Part shown: positions 1 to 10,900 of the stretch, in pieces
Position numbering within the stretch: position 1 is the first letter of the stretch
How the letters are laid out: each line of letters begins with the position of its first letter
Assembly: GCA_000934455.1 (NCBI GenBank)
Contig: KN888462.1
Span: 1-25,390 of the forward strand
Length of the DNA stretch: 25,390 nt
Direction: 5' to 3'
Origin: Apostichopus parvimensis
Lineage: Eukaryota > Echinodermata > Holothuroidea > Aspidochirotida > Stichopodidae
Made by a program: the position numbers and the translations under genes
The notes under the pieces: model-generated
Databases searched by the model: none
What the model was told of the DNA's origin: nothing
The model's input: the letters and a program-made list of their open reading frames with translations, nothing else

Positions 1-620
1 GAAATTGCAAAGTTTTAATTTGAAAAATTTGAAAAAGTGCAAATAACTGAAAAATCTTGATAATTGACTCAGTGACTTGTATTATATCTAACTTCATAAC
101 TATATCCTTGGAAACTACAGCAGACAACTTCTTTAGGTTGCTTTGACGGTTAACTGTGATGCAACATGCCTAGAAAAATTCTATAAAATATATTTACTCA
201 CAAGGTGCATACAACAAACATATAACGACAATCCGAAAAAAGCCTATCGAAGGAGAGTAGCTAAGAAACTATTGAACAGTAAATAATGTTAATTTACAGC
301 GACTATTTTGAGGTTTATTCAGTTTGCAATAAAATAAAGTAATAAAATAGCACAAATACTTCGGTTCTGTATACTCAAAATTATGCTGCATACATTTTGG
401 CATTTCAGTAGTACTTTTGGCTATGCTGAATATCATTTCTGCTGGGGAAATGAGACAAAGTTTCAATATTTTTTATTTGTAATGTTCTGACTATGCCAAT
501 ATGCAATGTGTAATCATTTCTGTTTTACTATGGACATTGTAAGGAACACATTCAAATTGAATGAAAAGTGGAAAACAAAGCCATTTAGGTGACAAATTTG
601 ATAGAATAAGGTTTTAGTAC
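1..620. other. AT-rich non-coding; probable VCPKMT intron or 3' region
   Basis: I looked on the minus strand for the expected ICCYEQR-type segment and the C-terminal tail of VCPKMT and found no convincing exon. A good minus-strand acceptor (CATTTCCCCAG, plus-strand position about 447) precedes a short frame with no clear homology. An AATAAA-type signal on the minus strand lies near 314-320. The stretch is probably an intron or 3' UTR. Confidence 0.5.
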
Positions 621-699
621 CTCAGTGTAATAAATGCAATCTGAGAATACTACCAGTCTTGGGTATGGAGGGATCCCCAAATGCCTGTGATCTGTACCC
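621..699 (-). CDS. VCPKMT: VCPKMT exon 3, 3' limit uncertain
   Basis: The acceptor is TTTTGAACAG, and the first base completes W118 of the KW motif. The exon then reads GTDHRHLGIPPYPRLVVFSD followed by CIYYTE, which carries the family DxxY motif. I end it at a GAG/GTACTA donor. If that donor is not used, the frame continues VLKPYSIKFVT to a TAA at 585-587, which would truncate the enzyme. The VLKP reading resembles the human SLEP at this position, so the exact end is open. Confidence 0.72.
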
Positions 700-1665
700 C
701 TGTTCAAAATGATAGAAAGAGAGAAATATGGACTGTATTATGCAGATATAACGATATCATCTCCTGGCCAGATGTTTGAAAACAGAATGGGAAAATTTCT
801 AGTTTCATTTAAGCATTTCTTTCTTCTTTTCATTTGGCTTTCACTCAGGAACAAACCATCCCTTTCCCCTCACTCCCTCATCCTAATATTTGCTTGACTA
901 ATTTAGTGCATTTTTTAATAAATATCTTTTATTCCTATTTTGGCAAAACAGCACCTTATAAATGCTTTACTTTTCAATCATTGTTTTCTGAGTTTTCCTG
1001 TTGAAATACGACTATGTAACAAAACAAAAGAAAAAGCATATTTGGGTGCAATACAGGTGATCTTTAAACTCACCATTTGTAAGTTTGTGCCCATACATTG
1101 CCATCTAGCAATTGCTTGTTCCTTGTAATATTTTCCTCCATCAGTGAGATAAACTCTTCCATGTCAGTAATGGTCACTTGAGCTCTACAAAAATGATAAA
1201 ATAAACGTTTCCATTGTTACTTGAACATCACTCAAAGTATGTTTGTTGGGATATTATATAGTTTCCATCAACCCAGTATTAATATTAAGCTGTCTGGTTC
1301 GTCACAAGCATTCCTTTCATATAAGATAAAGATGTTGTCAGGCCGTAGACCTACTTTCCACTTTTACTTGTTTGCAAATGTATTTTACCGTGGGCCTAGG
1401 CTAGGCCTAGGACTCATTCTTACTTTTGAATGCCAGCGACGATTCCTACGACCCCTGTACCAGAGCCTAGTTCCACGACACGTTGATCTTCTAAACTACC
1501 AAACGTTTCAGCAAAATGTTTTGTTTGAAAGTAATGCAGAAGGACAAGAGCAGCATCCCATACGACGCAACCAACATCGCCGACTGTCTTCTGCTTTATT
1601 ACGATGTTGGAACCGTTTTTCAACTCGATTGTACGATCCATATCATCTGAATGTTGACATGACAT
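621..1665 (-). CDS. VCPKMT: VCPKMT/METTL21D-like protein-lysine methyltransferase, 5' part only
   Basis: Seven-beta-strand SAM-dependent methyltransferase of the METTL21 family; its vertebrate relative trimethylates a lysine of the AAA ATPase VCP/p97. Coding exons seen: complement(1424..1665), (1074..1184) and (about 621..699). The joined reading gives about 144 residues. Landmarks are GCVVWDAALVL (residues 32-42), the SAM-binding motif I VVELGSGTGVVGI (63-75), acidic motif II VTITDMEE (84-91), and the family DxxY motif in FSDCIYY (136-142). Splice sites are GT-AG and phases join correctly. The start ATG at 1665 is the first in frame and lies 244 bp from the divergent XRCC5 start. Vertebrate VCPKMT is about 230 residues. 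The last third (after DCIYYTE) was not found in the remaining 620 bases, so either the other exons lie beyond the left edge or the gene is truncated. A close METTL21 paralogue is a less likely identity. Confidence 0.85.
1074..1184 (-). CDS. VCPKMT: VCPKMT exon 2
   Basis: 111 bp, residues 81-117 plus two bases of W118. It reads AQVTITDMEEFISLMEENI and on to QTYKW, matching the family segment that in the human protein reads VVVTDLEELQDLL and ends in KW. The acceptor is TTTTGTAG and the donor GTGAGT. It is flanked by frames closed by stops, so the match depends on splicing and is not a shadow frame. Confidence 0.85.
1424..1665 (-). CDS. VCPKMT: VCPKMT exon 1
   Basis: Codes residues 1-80 plus two bases of codon 81. 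It contains the WDAA segment and the glycine-rich SAM motif I (ELGSGTG). The donor is GTAAGA read on the minus strand (plus-strand tcttac, 1418-1423). Without splicing the frame stops at once. Confidence 0.88.
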
Positions 1666-1909
1666 GTTGATGTGGTGTTATTGTTTGCTGTCGCTAGTTA
1701 AGCTAGTGGTGTTTGTTTTGTTATGTACGCCCGCCAATATGCGCATGCACAAAGATAGAGAAGGTGTTCCGCGAAGCGCGAACTGTCGTACAAGTACGAA
1801 CTTGTCTAGTGAGTCTTAGCTTCGAAGTGCGAGTGTCTGTCAGCAACATTGTGCTCCATCGAGGCACTTCACAAAGCACAAAAGGAAAGCTTGCAATAGA
1901 AAAACGAAA
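1666..1909. promoter_or_regulatory. Bidirectional promoter and 5' UTRs of VCPKMT and XRCC5
   Basis: 244 bp separate the two divergent start codons. The stretch is more GC- and CpG-rich than its surroundings. It contains a CCAAT box at 1734-1738 directly followed by TGCGCATGCAC (1740-1750), one base from the NRF1 consensus TGCGCATGCGC. I see no TATA box near either start. CCAAT plus NRF1 without TATA is typical of divergent housekeeping pairs. The transcription start sites cannot be placed from sequence alone. Confidence 0.65.
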
Positions 1910-1927
1910 ATGGCTGGCAAGGATAAG
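1910..1927 (+). CDS. XRCC5: XRCC5 exon 1 (18 bp coding)
   Basis: Codes only MAGKDK; donor GTAAAC, phase 0. The ATG sits in GAAAATGG. This short start precedes the conserved first beta strand in exon 2, as in vertebrate Ku80, where only a few residues come before it. It is the only start that joins exon 2 in phase. Confidence 0.85.
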
Positions 1928-4900
1928 GTAAACGAATACAATGGATGGGGGTTGCCGTTTTAATGTCAAGTTTGAAAATAATGATTAGCATAGGCTTCTG
2001 ATTTGGTCAGGCCAAAAGTAAGACTGGCTAGGCCTAATGATAGCCTAAGGTAACTTAGTAAGGCAATTTGGGCTGTCTAACTTTCTAAGCTTACAAAGGT
2101 TTTAAATTTTCATGAGGCCTATGCTACTTGTCATTCAACTTTGTTAGTGAAGCAGTTTAACTACCTTTGGTGGGATTTTAGTTTCAAAACCTATCAAGCA
2201 TTTACCAAGGTGCTACTACGGGCGTAGATGGGATAAACATATCAATAACATAACCAATAAAGCAACCGTGTTCTTGTCCTTCAAAAACATAACCTCTCAA
2301 GCTGTCCCAAAGATGATAAAACTTAAGAATACAAAACTCTTTTCAGGCCATTACTCGATTATGCTTCAGTACTACAGTAGTTTGGGATCCCTTCACCAGT
2401 GTGATGTAAATAAAGTAGAAGCTATGCAGAGAAGAGCAGCCAGATTTTTTATGGCAGACTACTCTTATAAATCCAGTGTGACAAATATGCTTGAGAAATT
2501 AGATTGGCTCATTCTAAAAATAAGAAGAAAGCACACACATGTACAAATGCTTTATAAACTCAATAACAATCTTGTATTAATTGATAAAGACAATCTTATC
2601 CCCAAAAAAAGTGTTAACACAAGAAATAAACATGATCTTAACTTCCAAGTGCCCTACGCTAGAAAGAATTTATATAAATATTCCTTCTTCCCCCGCACCT
2701 TAAAAGATTGGAATGCTTTGCCATCAGACATTGTGCATGCACCTACTCTAGACTGTTTCAAAGACAAGCTTACTAACTCTTGTTTGTTATCTAATGACTT
2801 ATATTCTTACTCATACTTTGTAGCGTTCGGTTAGTGTTTATGTCCTCTAGTAGGATTTGTGCAGACTTAACCCATGCAGAGTCTGATATCCTTTATCGGA
2901 CTAAAAGCCCTAATTAATTATACTTCATCACATGTGGTTGCTTAGCATCATAAAATAACTGCCTTCTAATTGGACTAAAAAACTAAATCTCAGATACGTC
3001 TCTTTGCAGGAAGCCATTGTCATCTGCCTTGATGTAGGACCAATGATGAACCAATCACCACCTGGATACAGTAGTGATCTTGAGACTGCTATTGATGTCA
3101 TTAGTAAGATACTACAAAGGAAAGTAAGATTAATTTACTTACATTTTTTTTATTGTCTTTACAACTATGAATTCAAGAATTTTGTGTGCCATTTTTTCTG
3201 TTAAACAGTCAATCAGTTAGTAGCCAACAAATATTATAATTAATTGTTAAGTAATTAATTAAAAATAATAGCAAAAGATAAATCGTAACAGTCCAATAAG
3301 AATATTGTCCAAAAACATAAATTCTTAGATTTTGAAATGGTGACAGATCACAGGATAGCTTGCTTGCTATTTAAGCGTTCGTATGTCAGGAATCCGTCAT
3401 ACAATCGGTGACATCCTTTTGATTTTTCTTTGAAGAAGGGTAGGGTAGGGGAGATTATATTACAGAACTGTTTGACTTATGAATATGAAAGCTAAATTTA
3501 ACCTATGAAGTTGTATTATATTAAACTAATATTGCATTCATTTTTCTCAGGTATGATTTTGTCATGACTGGTACTATGATTCTGTGATAAAATACCATAA
3601 ATTTTCCTCTTGTCTGTTTGTCCAGTTATTTTCAGAGTCAAAAGATGAGGTGTGTCTGGTTTTGTTTGGTACACCAGATACAGCCAACAATCTCTCAGAC
3701 AATGGCTACGATAACATCACAGAAGCCCGACCAATGGGGACGGTAGATTTAGACCTCTTGCAGTATGTCAAATCAGAAATACCTCCCAGCAACCTCTCTG
3801 CGGACTGTATCTTTTACAAATTGTTTGATTGGTTGAATGATTGATTGGTTGCATTGATTGATTAATTAATGGATTCGTTGATGGATTGATTGTATCATTG
3901 ATTGGTTGGATTGGTTGATTGATTGATTGAATGACTGATTAACTGATTAATGGATTGCACAATTGTAGGATTGCTTTAGCCCAGTCACATAAAGCATGAA
4001 ACCGTGGGTATAGCTATTGCAGTGTCGTATGTGAGCCTGAGGTAGAACGATTGTTAGCTGTCATTAGCCAAAGTTGGGAAATAATGGTAAGCCAATGGTG
4101 ATAACCAATCATGAAATCACTAATAGTTGATAGCAGTTAAAGTTTACTTCACCAGGGGGCCTCTTTACGTGGAAAGTGGCACCTGGTGCACAGGCTTTTC
4201 AGTGACAGCAGGGACCACTTGATTGTGACCTGGTCACCTAGGACCATTTGGAAGTTTGAGATCTATCAGTTATTGTATACAGCCTTTGATGTACAGGTCT
4301 ATCATGCAGCAACAAGTCCTACATATCATATATTTGTGCTGTTTTTGCTCTAGTTTTGCTCTGGAAAATGACTTTTGCTGACAGGAGTTGATTGGGCTGG
4401 GTGCTTACAAAGCATCAGCAAAATGAGATCGTTTATATCATCTTAGGTTGATAGAAGAATAGAGAGAATGGCCCAGAGAAAAAAGGTTTAGTGGAGTCAA
4501 TTTAATGTGCATAGAAGTATAACAAGCTACAAATGAAGGCTTTTTCTTGACTTTACTGCAAATTGTCAGTCCTGGATGCATTAACGGTCTCCATGGACAT
4601 CATTCACAAGGTCACAGATGCCCCTGGGTCAAAGTTCACAGCCAGCCGTGTCATTTTGTGCTCAAACCTCGGCGGGGAGTTCAGTCAGGACAAACAGGAA
4701 AACATCATCCAAGCTATCAAAGGACTGAAAACAGAAATCAACTTCATGTGAGTTTTGAATTTATTTGTTGAATCCCCTCCCCCAAAATGTCCATTTTCAC
4801 AATTTGTTGAAGATTGGAATAAAGTGCGATAAACCTTTTGAGAATTACCTTTGTTTTTATTAAATTCTAGCGGACCTTCCAATCTCGGTGGAGATGATAG

Positions 4901-7900
4901 CGAGGATGGGGGTGGGCCCGACCAGGCCGGACCCAGCACCTCCGGGAATAGACAAGGTAAACCAAAGACACCCCAACAAAACCTAGGTGAGAGGCAGATG
5001 ATGGAAATTATCAGTGAAGTCGACGGAGATGCCTACTCCTTTGGGTGAGAAGAATCTCTTTTGATAAAACAAGTCACGATATTCCGATACCTTTATGTAA
5101 TGATACCTTATATAACATTAGTTATATCTCAGTAAAAAAAAAAAAATGTTTTTAATAGTACCTCAACTTATTCTCAAGAGATATATAACACAGAGGAATA
5201 TTATGTAGGAATAAACCGAGAGGAAAAATCTTAAGATACATTTCATTTCATTTCAAAGTTTTGATGGCATAACAGGTAAATGTATAGAAATCTGTTTTGC
5301 AAACTGCTACAGTTTTCTTTTCTCTTCCTCAGAGATGTAATGCCATTACTCAGTTTCTTTGAGACCAAACCAGTTCGCCAGACTCCTTGGAAGTGTAACC
5401 TGGAGATTGGAAACAATCTCAAAGTTCCAGTCTGCGGATATATAAGGGTGAGTATCTTTGCTGTTTGTTTAGTCCAGGTGTGAGTCTGACATGTACAGTT
5501 CCAGTCTGTGGATAGATAAGGGTGTCTGAGTATCCAGTCTGTTGTGGGAATATTGATCACAGTTCTGAGTGTGTTGTAAACAGTTTCATCTCATATCCTG
5601 GAATATAACTAGTTTATTCTGTGACTTCCTTTAATAGGATTCTCTGGTGGCTTATGTTAATTAATTAACAAAACCACTGAAAATTGTCTGTATCTTTTAG
5701 GCGTAAACCTCATCCTTGTAGCATTTTGAATCAGTTGTGAAGATAATGAATTTTGTGATACTTTGTCAAATAAATGTAAATGCACCTGGCAACAGCAGAA
5801 TGGATGATGTCATCAGGGCACTTCAGCTGAAAATGTCTGCCATGTTTCTATATAATTTGTCAATCATTTATCCACAGAGGAAAAGAATATTTCTACAAAA
5901 ATATATATTTTGTTGAAATTCAAAGTACAGAGAACTTTGACAGCGAAGCAAACGTTCCAAATGTATCAGGTTTCAAGGATAAATCAACAAGAAGCTTATA
6001 ATAGCTTAAATCACACTTTTGAAGAGCATCTCCCAAGACGATATCACAGACCCCCCCCCCCCCCCCTACTGTGATCCAACTTTCTGGTTTAGCCAGTTAA
6101 GATAGGTCACATTCAAATCAACCAATCACAAGTTAGAGGCAAGATATTGAGATTGGTGTTTCCATCTTGTAGTGTGGAATAATTGTTATCTTCAATATAC
6201 ATGTGAGGGGGCTATTGCAGTCCCCCAACACCAGTTTCCAACTCATCGTCTGAAAATTGTAATGGTAGCATTTTCCGCTATTTGATGTCCATCAGAACTT
6301 GCAAAATCCCATGCATTAATATTATGTCCATGACATAGGATAAATGGATAAAATGCTGTGTTTTTAAGATCTCTTCCAATTTTCTTCTCGGATGACTAAA
6401 TCTTGAAATATTTCTTCGACATCCTCTGAAAGGTCAAACAAGCTGCTGCGAAATCTTGGAAGTCTGTTTTTGAGAAAGGAGCGAATAAACAATACACCCC
6501 TAAAGGCGTCACGTCCTTCCATCTGAACGACGAAGAAGAAACAGAGGTGGAAGGAGATGATATTGTAGAGGGTATGTTATGAATATGCATAAAGATGATG
6601 TTAATGGTGAATATTGAGTACACCCCTAAAGCTGTTACATCCTTTCATCTGTATGATGAATGAGAAACAGGTGGAAGACGATGATATTGTAGCACCCAGT
6701 TGGGGCCATTCTTTCTTAACTGGATTGTGTTATGTCCCACTTCATAGCACTAGTATTGTCAGTACGAGCAGTTTGAATATCATGTTTCTATCAGATCAAG
6801 GTTAGGAACTGTTTGTACTGTCAATACCAGTGGTTCGAGAGCATGATATTGGAGTACAGTTTCGAGAGGTATTAGCATTTGGAAATTGTCCCAACTGGCT
6901 GATTGTAGAGGGTATGTGATGAATATGCATATGGATGATGTTATTAGTGAATAAAGAGTACACCCCTAGAGGTGATACTTAAATGTATGATGAAGAAGAA
7001 TCAGGTGGAGGCATATGATATTACCCAGTAGGTACAATTCTTTCCATACTGTTCTTTCATCTACCTCTTCAAAGCACTCATAGTGTCAGTATGAACAGTA
7101 TGGATACCACATTTCTATCAGATAAAGGTTAGGAACTGCTTATACTGCAGGTAGGAGTGCTTTAAAGCATGATGTTGGCAGACAGTATAGAGTGGTAGTA
7201 GCATTAAAAATTGTCCCAACTGGCAGGATATTGAAGATAAGTAATGAATATGCATATAGACTTCAACACATGCAACTCTGACATTGTAGATGGCAGACCA
7301 TGGTACGCATTACAGTGCTGCATTGTTTCGTCGCAATATACACTTCAGACTCCAAAATTACAAACCTGCATACTCTCATTTATCCTTGCTGTGATTCTTG
7401 TTGCGTTTCTCTTTCATTTACAATGATGAATGATGAAATAGAATATTTTATGATGGAAACCATTTTCCTTTGTTCCTTCCCTGGGACATAGGTCATCGTT
7501 ATGGCTCTGATGTCATTCCAATCTCCAAGGAGGACAAGGCTAACATGGACTACAAGTTGCCTGGCAAAATGCTCCAAGTGCTAGGGTTCACCAAATCAGA
7601 GAATGTAAGTGGAAGTGGTAATGTATATTCATGAAAAATGCAGTGCATGCATATTCATGCATACTGCAGTAAGTGTATGCATATTCATGCATAATGCAGT
7701 GCGTGCATATTCATGCATAATGCAGGGATCTGTACAATAGGTTAAAGGCATTGAAGACTCGCCCCAAACCGCGTGCGGCCATCTGAAAAAGTTAACTTTC
7801 CGTTGCTTGCAAGTGACGTTTTATTCGTGTCGCTACAAAATGCAGACAGTACAGTAATGAAACGTGATACCTTGTTATCTTTAGCTGGACCTGAGATGTC

Positions 7901-10900
7901 CTTCCCTGCATTGTTTGTACGCTGTGCTGTGGGTAATGGCCACAGCTGTCTGTACTGACTGTACATCAGTGTGTAATTACCTACGGTAGCAAGCTGTGTG
8001 TGTGTATTTTATCGGATCGATGGTGGTGTCTAACACTTCTGTTACACCTCATTCGAAACTAGGTCAGATTACCGGCATTAGACGTTTCTTTTTGCGCGAG
8101 TCTTCACACCCTTTAAGTTAGGCATAGAAACTAAACCACATGAAAATGACACATGAAAAATTGGCAGCTAAACTTTGGAGAATTATCTCTCTCTTTCTCT
8201 TTCTCTCTGATGCAATTGACCAGGGATAAAGAGAGCTTTTTGGCAAAAGTAATTTTTGATTTGCTTTTAAGCTATTTATTTCAGATCATATAATGGATTG
8301 AATTTTTATTCCCAGGTTAAGCGGCACCAGTACATGGGAAGAAGTGTCTTTGCATTCGTCGCGGACCCTAACGACGATCACGGCGGCGTGGCATTCTCAG
8401 CAATCGTCAAGGCGTTATATGAGACCAACTCTGTGGCCATAGTGAGGCGAGGTGCCACTGCTAGGAGTCAGCCGAAACTTGCATGCTTGGTACCACACAT
8501 CAAAGTCAAATACGAGGTATGCTGTATGTATCTGCGTACGTGTGTTTGTCTGTCTTTGAATTTACCAGCTGTCGTTATTTCTAGCAAACCATGTAGGGTC
8601 GCTATGGTTACCATACCTCCCAATTAATAAAACTATTAACTAATGAAACTATCTTGTCCTTCGATTAAAAATTTATTTCCCCCTGACAGTTTGGGAAAGG
8701 AAACGAAGGAACAGACCATGTATTGAGAATACTGTTGACAACTTTAAGAGCATTTGTCTTTGTTTTTGAGGGACAGCTTAAAACGAGATTTCATCAATAT
8801 TGTCAATTTTATTTTATTGCTTCCATTGTCTTGGCCTATTTTAGAGTCTATTGTTCTTTGAGGTGGCGTTTGTCACTAAAACAATAGAAAATAATGTTTT
8901 ATTGTTTCCATTCTCTTGGCTATGCCATAGTTCATTGTCCTTTGAGCTGCCATTTGCCATTTGAGCAATTGTAGTAAATTTATTTTATCCCAATTTCCCC
9001 TGGCTATTCCAGAGTCTATTGTTCTTTGAGCTGCCAATTGTACATTAAAACAATAGTTTATATCAATATTTTTATTGTTTCCATTCTCTTTTTTATGCCG
9101 TAGTTCATTGTCCTTTGAGCTGCCATGTGTCATTTCAGCAATTATAGTAACTTGTATTTCTTATTTTTTCCATTATCTCGGCTATTTCAGAGTCTATTGT
9201 TCTTTGAGCTGCCATTTGTTCATTAAAACAATAGTAAATAATGTTTTTATTGTTTCCATTCTCTCGGCCCTTCCAGAGCCTATTGTTCTTTGAGCTGCCA
9301 TATGCCGAGGACTTACGGACATACACTTTCCCTTCAATCACTGAAAATGAAAAATTCAAGCCATCTGGTAAGTAGATTTTACCCTCTCATCTCCAGGTAG
9401 AGTTGTTGCTATTATGAGCCAGATATATCAACTTTTTAATATTTTTGGTCTACTCTCCTCATCATAATATTGCAAGTTGTGCTTGTTGCCTTTTTCATTA
9501 ACTTATTCTACTTTGTACCAGATGTTCTCAAATTACTTAGCAATGTTCTGTACCAAACCTGTCAAGATTTTCCTTACAACCGAAGATATCGCACTCAGCT
9601 AGTGGCGTAATTAATCTCCAGTGTCAATTGCAGTTATAGAAAACTTCAGTCAGGATTCTCATGCCTAATGCATGCCTTAAAGCCATTGAAGACTCGGCCC
9701 AAACTGCGTGCGGCCATCTGCAAAAGTTAACTTTCTGTTGCTTGCAAGTGACGTTTTGTTTGTGTCGCTACAAAATGCAGACAGTAATGAAACGTGATAC
9801 CTTGTTATCTTTAGCTGGACCTGAGATGTCCATCGCTATATTGTTTGTACACTGTGCTGTCGGTATTGACCACAGCTGTATGTACTGACTGTACACTAGT
9901 GTCTAATTACCGACGGTAGCAAGTTGTGTGTGTGTATTTTCTGGGATGGATGGTGGTATCTAACACTTCTGTTACACCTCATTCGAAACTAGGTCAGATT
10001 ACCGGCATTAGACGTTTCTTTTTGCGCGAGTCTTCACACCCTTTAAATACAGGATAATTACCGGGTAAATGTCTGTGGATTTCACTCTTTGCCAGTGAAC
10101 GAGAGAAAAAAAGGTACTTCCTTTTGTCTGCCAGTAGACCTCAAGAACAATTGTGAAAAATTTGATCTGAATTAAACATCTGCAGTATCATTATGTTTGC
10201 TTCTACAGGGGAACAGTTACAAGCAGTGGACAAGCTGATAGACTCCATGGACCTGATGGGAGAGACTGGGTGAGAACTTAACCGTGTAAGGCGCTGTGTC
10301 AAAGGTCGGACGCGGAGGGGGCTGCGACAGTATCGTTACAGACAGTATCGTTACAGACAGTATCGTTACAGACAGTATCGTTACAGACAGTATCGTTNNN
10401 NNNNNNNNNNNNNNNNNNNNNNNNNNNNNNNNNNNNNNNNNNNNNNNGACAGTATCGTTACAGACAGTATCGTTACAGACAGTATCGTTACAGACAGTAT
10501 CGTTACAGACAGTATCGTTTGTGCTCAGCACTTTCACAGAAAAAAGGAAACAAAAAGTGCACTGCTGGTTTACAGAGATTATCTCTGGTTTGATATGTAT
10601 TTAGCTTTGTCTGTCGGGGAGTTTACAGCTTGTGCTCGTAGACTTTTCTTTTGACACAGTTCCCAAGGATCCTACTGTAATAAGAAACTGGTGATAGGAT
10701 TTAATGTTTATATCTTGCAGAGCTTTACAGCTTTAATTAGTCCTTCAGATATATCAGTTTACTGGTTAGCTTCTGTCTTTTGGAATCTGTACATGATATG
10801 AATTAGTGCGTTAGGTCTGTTCTCTAGTCGTCAAATCGTGTTTTTTGTATAGCCTATTAGTCTTATGTCTTTCTGGTCTTTCAGAGAACCTGATGATGAT

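Noticed and set aside
181-300. Possible VCPKMT exon ending at a good minus-strand GTGAGT donor (near 207)
   Set aside because: The translated segment does not match the family convincingly in any phase compatible with exon 3.
1221-1670. 149-codon plus-strand frame
   Set aside because: Antisense shadow of VCPKMT exon 1, which has clear methyltransferase motifs on the minus strand.
2268-2834. Frame considered as an XRCC5 exon or a host gene
   Set aside because: Its sequence is that of a LINE reverse transcriptase C-terminal end, and exon 1 joins exon 2 in phase without it.
7773-7958. Similar short frames at 7773-7958 and 9661-9888 that looked like paralogous small genes
   Set aside because: They are the two copies of one TTAA-flanked non-coding element. 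The frames are not conserved at their ends.
8813-9276. CRISPR-like array (regular units of about 85 bp)
   Set aside because: The whole unit is repeated with no constant-repeat/unique-spacer pattern, and the context is an animal intron.
10217-10604. Frames over 100 codons on both strands
   Set aside because: Produced by the 15-bp minisatellite and the N run. The real exon here is 10209-10269.
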